A DNA stretch of 64,000 nucleotides. It comes from Phytophthora sp. 'mugwort'. Taxonomy: Eukaryota; Oomycota; Peronosporomycetes; Peronosporales; Peronosporaceae. Each line of letters opens with the position of its first letter. Within the stretch, counting starts at the first letter, position 1. Below, piece by piece: positions 10,648-20,953 of this stretch. Below the pieces are notes generated by a model. It was not told the origin of the DNA, did not search any database, and saw nothing but the letters and a program-made list of their open reading frames with translations. The DNA is taken from positions 1,798,001 through 1,862,000 of the forward strand of contig JAUCEF010000001.1 in assembly GCA_033558025.1 (NCBI GenBank). Reading direction: 5' to 3'. A program made the translations under genes and the position numbers.

Positions 10648-10923
10648 CAGTAAAGGAACGACAACCCACATGCCGTACCATCAAGGCATTGCCCTGCAAG
10701 CCACTACCTCTGCCAAATTTGAGTTAGATTGAGAGCTTCATGAGAGACTGGCACGTGCGACTAGGGCACGCGAACAAAGACAAATCAGTAAAGGAAAGAC
10801 AACGCACATGCAATACCATCAAGGCATTGCCCTGCAAACCACTATCTCAGCCAAATTTGAGTTAGAGTGAGAGCTTCATGAGAGACCCGGCAAGTGCGAC
10901 TAGGGCACGCGAAAAAAGACAAG
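10648..10923. repeat. 138-bp tandem duplication (two copies)
   Basis: Copy 1 at 10648-10785 and copy 2 at 10786-10923 both begin CAGTAAAGGAA.GACAAC. and run through CATCAAGGCATTGCCCTGCA and GAGCTTCATGAGAGAC to GGGCACGCGAA. They differ by about ten substitutions. The repeat lies just to the right of the nested pogo-like element and left of the copia integrase; whether it is copia or pogo-flank sequence is unclear. Confidence 0.85.
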
Positions 10924-11081
10924 TCGATAGACATGATGAACAACCAACTTGTGAAAGTACATGTATACCATATGCAGCGAGCACAAAACTGCGAATGATA
11001 AACTTATTTTGATTAACATGTGCAGAGATGACAATGAAGACCATGTCTTAAAGAAACCTAAAGGGTTCTCGAGACGAGTGC

Positions 11082-11895
11082 CCAATTAGCACCATCCACA
11101 TGAGCACGAATGGACCTATGAAAACAATGGTTGTGTATGTAGGACTGTAGGAACTATAAAATACTCTAATTGACGACCAATCGTCGTGGCGATGGGCGTA
11201 TGCCCTTATGCACTTCGAAATAAGGGAGAGGTCAAATGACACAAGTTAATAGAGCTAGAGCGCGAAGAATAGTTTAAAACTGAATTTGTAAACCAGGCAT
11301 TCGAAACATTTTGCAAAGACAAAGGGATCGCCTTTCAGTTACCTAACGCGTACTCCCCAAAGAAAATGGTGCGGCAGAACGGGATCACCAAAAAAATCGA
11401 GCGAAGTACGCTGCAGGCATGGCCGACCTCTGGTGGCCAGAGGCGCTCATGTATATGATGTATGTGCAGAATAGAATCCCATGCGCCGCCTACGAAATAA
11501 GATACCATACGATATGATTCATGGCGAAGCACCCGATGTTAGGGATCTGCAAATTTGGGGACGCGTGTGTTTCGCGCACATTGCAGTGGAGCGTCGAAAG
11601 GAAAATACTATCCACCTGTGCAATCAATCGCCAATTCTTTGGAGTCTCGGAGGAGTACAAAGGTTATCAGCTATTAGACGTGCATAACAACCGGTTTATC
11701 CACTCGCGGCATGTGATGCTCGATACGCAGTATAATGCTGATATCGTGCTGCGTGCCTTTGGTAAAACGACAGCATTGAGCGATGCACTTGCGTCTACTC
11801 AATCAGCGGGAGAAACGACTTCCCGACTTAAGTCCGAACAAAGCGTGGGAGTACGTAAAGAGAAGCGAGGGTTAGCGGAAGTGGGAGGCTGCTAA
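11082..11895 (+). pseudogene. copia integrase remnant
   Basis: Reads PISTIHMSTNGPMKTMVVYV near 11082, then FVNQAFETFCKDKGIAFQLP and NAYSPK near 11290-11360, the DDE integrase core followed by the usual 'YSPQ-NG-ER' region. The C-terminal part is in a clean frame from 11521: the words FGDACVSRTLQ, EEYKGYQLLDVHNN and FIHSRHVMLD match the end of the copia integrase. Several frame changes and stops make it inactive. Confidence 0.78.
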
Positions 11896-12046
11896 ACCGC
11901 TAACACGACCACGTCGTGATACAAACGACTGGCTTGATTCGGAGACTACATGTGCTTCCAGACACAATTCCGATCCTGCGGAATCTAACACGTTATTAGA
12001 CATTAGCACGTGAAAACCCGCGTAGCTGCCGCCTGATAGAAAGGCA

Positions 12047-12078
12047 GCGCCATGTAATTGGGTACAATTACATGGCGC
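12047..12078. repeat. Perfect 14-bp stem, 4-base loop hairpin
   Basis: GCGCCATGTAATTG at 12047-12060 is followed by GGTA and by its exact reverse complement at 12065-12078. It lies between the integrase and reverse transcriptase remnants of the copia element. It could be a foldback footprint or a chance duplication; nothing indicates a function. Confidence 0.85.
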
Positions 12079-12249
12079 GGTTACGCACCATGCGACTGGC
12101 GCCGTAGAACGATCTAAGGAACGACTTGTTGCACACAAGGGAATCACCAAGCGTTCGGTGCCGACTGTGATAAAGTCAATACCCTTGTGGCTAGGTTCGA
12201 GTCGCTACGACTTGTTCTAGCAATCGGCAGCATATTGGACTGTCGTACT

Positions 12250-13424
12250 CACCAGATGGATGCTCATGCTGCATTTCTGAACTGGTCAATAGATGGAGAT
12301 GTTCGGATTTATATAAGGTAGCTACCTGGATATCACGCTCCTTGCAAAGAAGGGCTCGTATGTGAACTTCAGAAGAGTATCTACGGGCTCAAACAAGCGC
12401 CCAGAATTTGGTATAAGGTACTTCACCAATTTCTGACTAAAACCTGGGTTTTGTGCGGTGCAACAAGGAGTTCTGTATCTACGAACAAAAAGTGGGAGAT
12501 GAATGGGTCATCATTGCGGTATATGTCGATACTTGACGATTATGTCGAAAAGCACGTGACTGATCAACAACGTCAAATCGGACTTATTAATGCGATTTAG
12601 GATGAAGGACTTGGGAGACATTCACTACATTCTAAAGAGGGAAGTTCGACGTAATAGAGCGGAGAATACGATGTCTATCTCACTACATCAGTATTTATTA
12701 GAACTGCTGAAGAAGTACAAGGTTGAGAATAGCTCAGTAGCAGCGGCACCTCAAACCACAGACCTTGAGCTCGAAACTGAAACTAAGATGTCTGCAGAAC
12801 AATTTGCAGCTCAGTTTTATTGGACTGACGAGGGTTTGTGGGGCAGCTGCAATACCTAGTCGGGGGCACACGACCGGACTTTGCGAATGCGGTGAGGGAA
12901 TTGAGCACGTGTCTTTCATGCTACAACAAAACACATTGGGAGGCAGCCAGGAGAGTGTAAAAATACTTGAAAGGGGCGTTAACATGCGGTCTGTCTCTCG
13001 ATGGAAAATCGAGCGACATGACTTACGAAGTGTACACCTTCGAGCGAGCTTCGCGTGTCAATCGAAAACACGTCAATCGATCACAGGGTATGTGATTAAA
13101 ATATCAGGCTGTAGTATATCGTGGTGTCGTAACAAACAATGGTGCGTGTCCCTTTCCACTGCAGAAGCGGACTTATCGCGCTGAGCGAAGGTAAAAAATA
13201 GCGAATAGTTGTGGCACTCACTATCGGGAATGGGTTTTCACCAAACAAAACCTGTGCAAGTATCGTGCGATAGCAGGTCAGCTGTCAGCATTGCAAAGAA
13301 TCTTGGCAACCATAAAGCCAGCAAGCACATTCAAATTAAGTATCTGCTTACTAGAGATTTGGTAGAAGAAGGACGCCTTGTCGTTGAGTACTGTCCGACT
13401 GCAAGCGTGGCTGTGGACGTCTGA
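12250..13424 (+). pseudogene. copia reverse transcriptase and RNase H remnant
   Basis: The reverse transcriptase is seen in pieces: a degraded SIYGLKQAPRIWY motif near 12370-12410, then RFRMKDLGDIHYILK (12590 on), the hallmark of the copia RT palm end. RNase H follows: GGTRPDFANAVRELSTC near 12860, TRQSITGYVIKISGCSISW (about 13070-13130) and STAEADLSR, then KNLGNHKASKHIQIKY..RDLVEEG near 13300-13380. Frameshifts and stops occur between these blocks. Confidence 0.8.
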
Positions 13425-13511
13425 CAAAGGATTTTCTTCCAAAGCAGTTTGCAATCCTGAGAAACAAAATCGAGTTAAGGAACTATTAACAGCGTGACCA
13501 CTTAGTGGGAG

Positions 13512-13831
13512 TGTTAGAATGCAGTTTGGCCCCGCGCCAACCAGAAGAAGCAGGGGACAACAACTCAATAGAAAGCGTTCAGCTGACACTTGGCAGCTCT
13601 CCCGAGAGCCAATCTTAAGATTACCACACAGCACCCAAGCAGAACTTGTAAACGCTGTCCGGAAGAGGAGCCCTTCCTGCGGACAACACCACCCGCGTGA
13701 TGATGGTCTTTGGGGCGAAAGGAGCTCTCTTCTCTTTTGTTTCTTACTAACGACTGATCGCATCGGCCAATTAGAGGACATGATAGAGAATAAATAAACA
13801 AGCTTTTGAGCCAAGAAACCGTGTTTTAACA
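13512..13831 (+). repeat. 3' LTR of copia element
   Basis: 320 bp, starting TGTTAGAATG after a purine-rich CTTAGTGGGAG stretch that could be the polypurine tract, and ending TTTTAACA. It is the partner of 7548-7868. Confidence 0.9.
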
Positions 13832-15453
13832 GTGTACGTGTTCCACCCGTCCCCGAAGCGCGTGGCCCACTGTATCCTGCTGGAAGTGGATGTTACGGGG
13901 TTGTTCGCCTCCGACGCCGATGCGGACCATAAGCCGCTTCGTGACTACGGTATTTCCTGGCTAACGGGGCTGCAGTTCGATTGCCGCGTTGAGCTTGCTT
14001 AATGTCAGAAATAGATATGCTGCATTTGACTTGATTTTGCATGATCTTGAACTCTCTGGAAACATATCCAGTGAAATCTAGTGTCGTTTCACTCATGTAC
14101 TCCACCGTTGAAGTTGTCTCGCTCCAGTTACTCTGTCGTCGTGCTAGCGCTTCCGCCGTTTTCGAGGGCATTCCTTATGCTGGACTTCGAATGCTTGTAT
14201 AAGGCCAGTCACTTGGAGAACTCACATATGTGGCAAAATATGGAGATGATTTGTGGTTAGCCCCGGGGCTCTCGAGTGGCATTCCTCCCACCTACCCGCT
14301 TGACATTGTACTACAAGACCCCGTCTCTTGCAATTGTCGACAATAGCTTTCACAATTTGACCAACCAGACCGTCGTGTAGGATTACAGTCGTGGACGATT
14401 AGCGACCCCACAGGATTACGCACGCAGAATGTTGGAGCAACTTGGGGACTAACACTGGGGGATGTTTACCACCAGGGTACCACAATGAAGGACAAGTTTA
14501 TCAGGAGGGGCCACAAGCAGTTTGATAGGGCAAAATACGACTGCGGCAACGCACCTCCCTTCCTACCGGCTCTCTGGTGCGACGGCGTCACCTTAATCAT
14601 CCGAGTCGCTGCCCTCCACATCGCATAGCGGCACCTGCTCAGGCTCAGGCTTGTCATGCACTTTCAACCCTGGTCCGTGGTGAGCGCGCGGCCGCAGTTG
14701 CGGCGGCATGCATCCTGCTGCACGAGGAGCTTCTCCACGAAACACTTGCCATTTATGAGGCGGTCCGGAGCTACGCCGCCAGTGATCGCCATGCTTGTTG
14801 TTAGATGTCCCTCTCAGATCACAAGTGCACATTCATCCTCCCGAACCTTGTGTAGCATCCCACACTGCATATCACACGATATGCAGAGGCGAATAATGAC
14901 AAAATAGAGCGCCAAGTTCTTGATGAAGCTTCTTCAAGAAAATATGAGAAAGGGGCTTGTGATTTCGTCTCTCAGCTTCTTCTCTCATCTTTCATTTACG
15001 AATTCTCCGGCAAACGCTCTGTTGAGCTTCGCTAGTACCGAGTCAGTAGCAGTGAGCGATGTGGTAACAAGGCCCAGTGCTGTGAAGTCAACGGAGACGT
15101 TCGACTAGAGTGTGCACTGGTGATGAAGCGCATATCTCCGCCAGGCGAGGTACATATCGTTCGTACCGGGTAGCTGCTGTAGGGATTCTAACTGTTCGTT
15201 GCAATGGTGTGAGCCTCGAGGAAGCGATACTTGTAGCCTAATGAGCCGCCTATCAGGTACATCATGACTTTGGTTCACACTGGTTGCCATCACCTGACCA
15301 TACTCCGTGGTGTTAGACGTTCCTTTAGGATGACACAGATGACATCCATACATTGATGGCAACAACCAAGATTAATTATTTCTCCTCTTGTAGCTCGCAG
15401 GAACTTCGAAGGTAACTATGCATCTATACAGCAAATATAATTGGTGTCCATTA
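13832..15453. other. No recognised gene between copia and MULE
   Basis: About 1.6 kb. The first 170 bases are GC-rich and read through as an open frame directly from the LTR edge (VYVFHPSPKRVAHCILLEV..) to a stop near 14001, which could be a fragment of an interrupted host gene; I do not recognise it. The rest holds only short overlapping frames on both strands, with no repeat or motif I can name. Confidence 0.4.
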
Positions 15454-18446
15454 CTAAGATTTGCTCCTTTCTGTCTCGTGTGCAGCATGAAGACCGCGCA
15501 CTTTGAAGGGGCATTCGCCAGCAATATATTCTCCAGGGAGAATTCCTACACCTGCTTCTTCTACCTCACCTAGCGTATTGTTGTAGCTCTGAATATTATG
15601 GGCAGGAGTCCCGCACTGGCTGCACTGGCAGTCGTTTCTCTTCTTCGTCTGAGCAGCGGTAACCTGATTGTCGAAAAGATAGCAATTTGGGACTCTCTTC
15701 GTCATAGATTGGCGAAGAAGATAGCGATGACTGGCGATGCGTTGTGCCCGCTGTCGAGCTTGGACACTCACCCCGATTGTTTTTTCTTTTGGCACCTCTG
15801 ATGATATCAGCCCTGGCTTTTGGACGTAATTGTGCTCGACTAGCTTGTCTGTACTTTGGGGGTGGTTTCACTGAATCGGCACCACTTAAGCTGATCGTAA
15901 AGTGGCAGCCGAATTGATACCGACCCGACCGCTTCAACCATTTTTGGTACCGCGTACGCGTCATGATAAAACTTCTTCACGTCCCAATGAGGCCGTTCAC
16001 TGGTGGGTGCTATTGACAAGTCGTACAAGACGGCTTGAATATGGCGACATGGCACCTTGAGCTGCTCTGCCACCGTGCAGCGTGTGCATATCCCCAACGC
16101 CATGTTGACTTCGTAAAGGTGAGCATTTCCGGAGGCATTACGAGGATCGAAAACATCGAACACATAAAAAATAGGATGCGATCCCCGGATCACTGTCTGC
16201 GAGGTCACATGCAGCTTTTCATCGTCGAAAAGCTTTTTCGCATGAGGGGATACGTCGAAGCCAGCCTCACTCCAGTCACTGACAAGCTTCTTCCGTTTCT
16301 CAAACACTTGCAGTGCACGTGCACAGTAAGCCATTAGCGACCCGAGCACTAGTTTATCCCTTACCCCTTCCAGAGGAGGCCATTGTTGTCACCTTCGACG
16401 GCACTTGTAGACCACACTCCGAACAAATGTAGCGGGTCTCCATGCTTCAACACTTGCCCCACAATTGGACAGCCACGCGGATTCTTCTATCGTTGGCTTC
16501 ATGTTACCGACTACAGACCAATCCGTAGGGTGGATACCATGAAGACAGCTCCAAACCGACTGCTTCACTGACTTCTCGGCTACTACCTTTGAGATGCCAC
16601 GCAGGTACCGTGCAACGATGGCATCCACCGCTTCGTCAAATGTTTGAGTTGATGAAGCTCCTTGCAAAGCCAAAATGTCGTCTTTCATGGACTGCATGTT
16701 CAACTGCAAAGACTTAAAACTTGTCCATCGTTGAAGCGAATATGGACGCAGCAAAACTTCAAATGCACTTGCAATCCCAATCGTCGCAATAGCGCCTGTA
16801 TACCTAGCTATTTTCCGCGATAACAGAAGGTTGGTCTACCATGCAAATTCACGCCAGTCACGATGCAATTACAGAAGAACCATGCAAAATTGTTAATAGT
16901 TTCTTTGAACGTACGCCACTGCAACCGGAATCGTTTTCTTCTCTCCATCTCTGCCGATTAACGTTAGACAGATTCCGTTGTAGAGACCGTCCTTCACGTG
17001 TGTGCCGTCGCATTCCAACACCGGCAAAAGCGAATCTTGCACACACAACACTCCCTAGCGATACGAAGGCACGAAAGAATCTGTCGCAAGAATCCAACTG
17101 ACAGCACACGCGTTAACCTGCGTTTAACTCTGCAAAATGCTTCAGGAAACTAGGGAGACGCCCGTATTCAGCGACGGGGTCGATTTTCCGCAAAGACTTT
17201 GTATTCTGAATGCTGCGGTAAAGCAGAGCAGACTGCTTGTGCACATCGATCCCATGTATCGCCTTCATGTTTTTTACCACTCGGGCCTTGGACGTGCTGT
17301 GGCCGTCAACAATCGCAGCATTAAAACCCACGTTGCTCCAGCAAGATTCACTCTTCATCTCCGCGATGCTGCTGCACAATTGAACATGTTGAAGCCGAAA
17401 TGTACCATGACTCATCAGGAACGTGTGAAAATTTTGCTTTTGGCTTCTTTCGAGTCTTCTTGTGCGGATCTGTGCTAGTCTGCGCTGCCCTTTTTCCGAG
17501 ATAGAGCTATAAAGCACTTACAGCCCCCTTCCGCGCCGGAGTACAACCACTTCTTGTGATTCCCACCGCCCTGTTCCGCTTTATACTCTTGTTAGTGATA
17601 AACGCATAGGCGCGGATAAACACACCAGCAAGCTTCAAGTCTGCAAAATGAATGTGTAGTTTAGGCTCATCACATCCGAAGCGAGACACCAAGCCGATCT
17701 TGGCAAGCGAGCCTTGCATCGCGCTCATCTCGAGCTGCGTTTTCTTCTAATGAACTTAAGTTTCAACTTCATGGGGCTCTATACTAAAAGTATCCAATCA
17801 AACACGACCAAACGGCTTGTGGTCCCTCCTGCTAAACTTGTCCTTTGTTGTGGTACCCTGGTGATAAACATCCAACACTGGGGAGTCGAATCAACCCCTT
17901 CCCTATCAGCTCGCGTACCCATTATCGATGTCAGCCTTTTGTTCCGGTGAAAGACGCCACTGCTGTCGGCACATCGCGGTGTTAAAGCCCTTCACGTGTT
18001 CGATACCACGCTCCATCGACAGCCCGTCGGATAGTTCAGGCTTGAGCACTTCATGCTTGTACTCGATGGGAATATGACTCGCGGGTTTTGCTTGAATGAT
18101 TCCCAATTTGCTTACACGTATTCCTTGGCTTCTCCGGACCAACGTTACCAGGTTAATCATTCCGCTGGAAGTCGCACTCAATCTATCGGTCGTGTCGTCC
18201 GTCAGAACAACCATGGAGTCGTGTCCGTCCCTGTGTAAGTAACCGTAGAAACTCTCGCAGTTTATTCCTTGCGATGTACTTCGTCCCGACTCCGTCCGAG
18301 TCGACTACTAATAAAGTGAACATTGCTTCAGCTTTATCACTCTTCTTCTCGCGTCTCAAGAGATTCCCAACATCTCCAGTTGGTCTTTCAGCGGTTTCTA
18401 CTCTGTCCTTCAACAGCGTTTGGCACGACGGCTCGACAAGAATCAC
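15454..18446 (-). mobile_element. Mutator-like element (MULE), dead
   Basis: A minus-strand transposase can be followed from about 18446 down to 15454 through many frameshifts. In order it shows: a long N-terminal region (SDGLSMERGIEHVKGFN near 17990-18040); FNAAIVDGHSTSKARVVKNM (about 17270-17330); the MULE core DGTHVKDGLYNGICL followed by GRDGEKKTIPVAV (about 16930-17010); and LQVFEKRKKLVSDWSEAGFD. It ends with a SWIM zinc finger CTRCTVAEQLKVPCRH (about 16020-16080) and a C-terminal zinc knuckle CQCSQCGTPAHN (about 15610-15650). Domain content is diagnostic of MULEs. Terminal repeats were not found, so the limits given are those of coding similarity. Confidence 0.8.
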
Positions 18447-18768
18447 GGCTTATAGTAGGTGAGCTCGCGCTGGCCACAGCTTGGTGAAGGATGGGATCTA
18501 TAGTCCGACTGCTCTCCCGCTGTGAGTTTAATTTTCGGCCACTGAGGCTCCAACTGAGACGTTATTTGTGTAACAACTCTAGGGTCACCTGCTTGCCGGC
18601 GGGTCCGTATAGCTCCGGTGCTGGCCGCGTTGGTCTGTCCCGGTCCACTGCCTGCCTACCCCACTTAATGACGCTTAACACCAGTTGGCTTGGTCACCCG
18701 CGCCGGGACGTCTTCCGCTCCTACTTGTATTATTCCTCGTTCTCGTTTTGCCCTACGACACTGCGCTA

Positions 18769-18844
18769 GGACTTCTCGTTTGCTCCGTTCGTCAACAGAG
18801 ACTTCTCGTTCTCGTTTTCTCCGTCCACTGACAGAGACTTCTCG
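18769..18844. repeat. Three short imperfect tandem repeats
   Basis: GACTTCTCGT recurs at about 18770, 18800 and 18836, each followed by a CT-rich segment with CTCCGT. The unit is about 30-36 bp. The segment lies in what appears to be the protease-RT linker of the adjacent gypsy fragment. Confidence 0.55.
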
Positions 18845-19399
18845 TCTAACTCAACTACACTACACCAGTCAGCCGCGAGCTCTGCTCACCGTCCCTGAAT
18901 CCCGCATATGGCGTCTGCGCTGCACGTCGAGAGCCCCAATTGCCCACGGATGCCGCGATCTGCACCCGTACCGCCCAGAACCCATTTCGCCGCCCACTCG
19001 TCCGTTCCGTCGTAGCTCGTCCTTCACTCCCTCTCGTCCGTTCCTCCTTCGTCTGCGCGCACTGCCGCCTCCAAAACTCCTCGGGCGCAGTGTGCTGCGT
19101 GGTCTTGTTGTGAACAGTGCACTCGACACTGTCAATTCGAAAGTGAGCTCGACTTGCTCGCCTTCCCTAATCGTCCGGCTCGGTCAACCACCAATGTCTC
19201 GGCCGCCTCGAGCCGCTCGTTCCTGCCCCTTCGCCGCGATCTTCATTCTCCCAGCTCTTGTTCAAGTAACCACCAACACTAGATGCTGCTTGAGGGTCGT
19301 GACTGCTCACTGTCGCGTCCCCATCCAGCCGCTCGACTTCCACGTGAATGTCATACGGCTCGCTGTGCTGCCGTAACCGCGCGTCGCTCACTCCATGTC

Positions 19400-20740
19400 G
19401 TTCACCGGGCCGGTGGGCGTCCACCTTGATCCGGGGCCACTTTGACCCGTTACACTTTCTTGAAGCACCGACGTTTCCAATCGATATCCGGTTGCACGTC
19501 CACAAAGTACGGCATCCCAAGAACGCAATCAACCTCGTCAGGGATCCCGAACACACGGGAATTTGGGAGCGCCATCTAGGCGAACAGTTATCATCACCAA
19601 TTCCAGAACGGCTTCACCAATTTGTTATCTCCCAGTTTCACATCGATCGTTCTCTGTGTATCCGTGCGCCATTAGTTAATTCTTCTTGGCAACGGCACGT
19701 GACACGTAGCCAGTCGTAGCACCACAGTCCAACAGGAACTTGGCACCAAACTTGTTCCCACCACTGCACCCTGCCTCCATTCCCGGAAAACAGTGGAGCG
19801 CGCGAGTAGACAAGAGGGCTTCGCAAAGCAGGTTCAACGTAGCCTCGTGCACAGTTAAATCTTCTACGCTAGCACTCGCCACGTCAGGTCCCAGTCCCTT
19901 CTGCTGACGTGGCTTGTCGTTTCCCTGATCAGCCTTCAGCTTGTTGCAGTCGCGCTTGAAATGGCCAGGCTTCTTGCAATAGTAGCACACAGGATCTTCC
20001 TTCGTTTTGTCAGCAGGGATGTAGTGACTCGGTTTGTAGGACCGCTGGCTGAACGGTTTCTTGTCCCCGAAGGAGTTCGATTTTGGTTGGCCACGGAAAT
20101 GTTGCTGGCGCGCCGGCCTCTCGCGACGGCCCTTGCGATCGCCATCGAAGTGGGACATCTCGTACTTGATGGCTTTGTCGATCTCCTCGCTTGGCGTCAT
20201 CGCATCTTAAACTTGACGTATGCCTGAGTCGCACGCTTCAGATCGCCGTAGTAGTAGCTGACTTGGTCGACTTTGCTCATGTCCTCAACGCGAAAGACCA
20301 ATGACGAGTACTTCCCGTTGTACTCCTCGATGTCACAGACCTGGCGAAGTCAACGCAGCTTCTGTCACAGCACCACCTGATAGTTGGGGGCTTTCAAGTG
20401 CGTGAGCGTATCATGGGTAACTGACCAATTCAGCTCCGCCGCTCGACGCCCCTAACCGGTAGTATCAGCGATCGCGTGTCGTTTGCGTCGCTTGCGTCTT
20501 GGCCGTTGATGCGACTCATCGTCGCCATTTAAAACAACCACTGACGCACCTCTTCGTCGCGCTTCCACTTGAACTTGGGCAATCTTCTCGGGACTTGAGG
20601 CTTGAACTCGGTTGGTTGTGGGCGCCGCGCTTGGTTCGCTGATTGGTGCGCTTCGATTTGCGTACGTAGCTGGGCCAGTTGCGCATTTGGGTTCCTCCTG
20701 ATTAGATTGAATAACTGCTTTTTGCTACCGAGCGAAGCGA
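19400..20740 (-). mobile_element. Ty3/gypsy 5' fragment: gag and protease
   Basis: Minus-strand gag begins near 20700 and includes PKFKWKRDEEVRQWLF (about 20540-20590). An open frame from 20200 to 19676 carries a CCHC knuckle, VCYYCKKPGHFKRDC, and a retropepsin active site, FLLDCGATTGYVSRA, where the motif is D-C-G instead of D-T/S-G. After a frameshift the protease C-terminus reads EVDCVLGMPYFVDVQPDIDW (about 19440-19530). Upstream gag has several stops. A low-complexity segment continuing to about 18600 is probably the protease-RT linker. Reverse transcriptase, integrase and both LTRs are absent, so this is a truncated copy abutting the MULE. Confidence 0.8.
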
Positions 20741-20789
20741 AGGCGGCCTCCGATTCGCTAAAACTGCGTTTTTACTCCGAGCGAAGCAA
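20713..20789. repeat. 27-bp direct repeat upstream of hAT-derived gene
   Basis: AACTGCTTTTTGCTACCGAG at 20713-20732 recurs with few changes at 20763-20782, and both copies end CCGAGCGAAGC. The offset is 49-50 bases. It lies about 165-240 bases upstream of the ATG at 20954, where it could be regulatory, or it could be a leftover of the neighbouring gypsy fragment. Confidence 0.6.
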
Positions 20790-20873
20790 ATATTGCTTTT
20801 GTGTAGCATACAATTATTTCGTACTTACTGTAGGTAGAGTGCTAAGCTACATGCATGTCACGTGTGTACCGTA

Positions 20874-20889
20874 CATCCATTTGCAATTT
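20874..20889 (+). promoter_or_regulatory. Possible Inr of hAT-derived gene
   Basis: CATCCATTTGCAATTT resembles the oomycete initiator plus flanking element (TCATTYYNCAWTTT) with one base missing. It is about 65 bases upstream of the ATG at 20954. Motif match only. Confidence 0.4.
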
Positions 20890-20953
20890 CTACATCCCCG
20901 CCCAATTCAGTGCAAAATTCACCATTGAATCGCCCGCGCACGTGCGATTCAGT

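Larger units (their letters stand above)
7548..13831 (+). mobile_element. Ty1/copia LTR retrotransposon, defective
   Basis: A 6284-bp element with two related LTRs of 321 and 320 bp, each starting TGTTAGAATG and ending TTAACA. Between them the order is gag with an expanded zinc knuckle, integrase, reverse transcriptase and RNase H, which is the copia order. All parts contain stops and frameshifts. The protease and the gag-integrase junction are missing or replaced, and a pogo-like DNA transposon sits at that place. The 5 bases outside the two LTRs (CTGTG and GTGTA) do not match, so no target-site duplication survives. Confidence 0.88.

Noticed and set aside
7543..13836. 5-bp target duplication of the copia element
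   Set aside because: The flanking 5-mers CTGTG and GTGTA do not match under any reasonable shift of the LTR edges.
18690..19376. 228-codon Ser/Arg/Pro-rich plus-strand frame
   Set aside because: No motif and biased composition; the minus strand here continues the gypsy protease-RT linker, which explains the openness.
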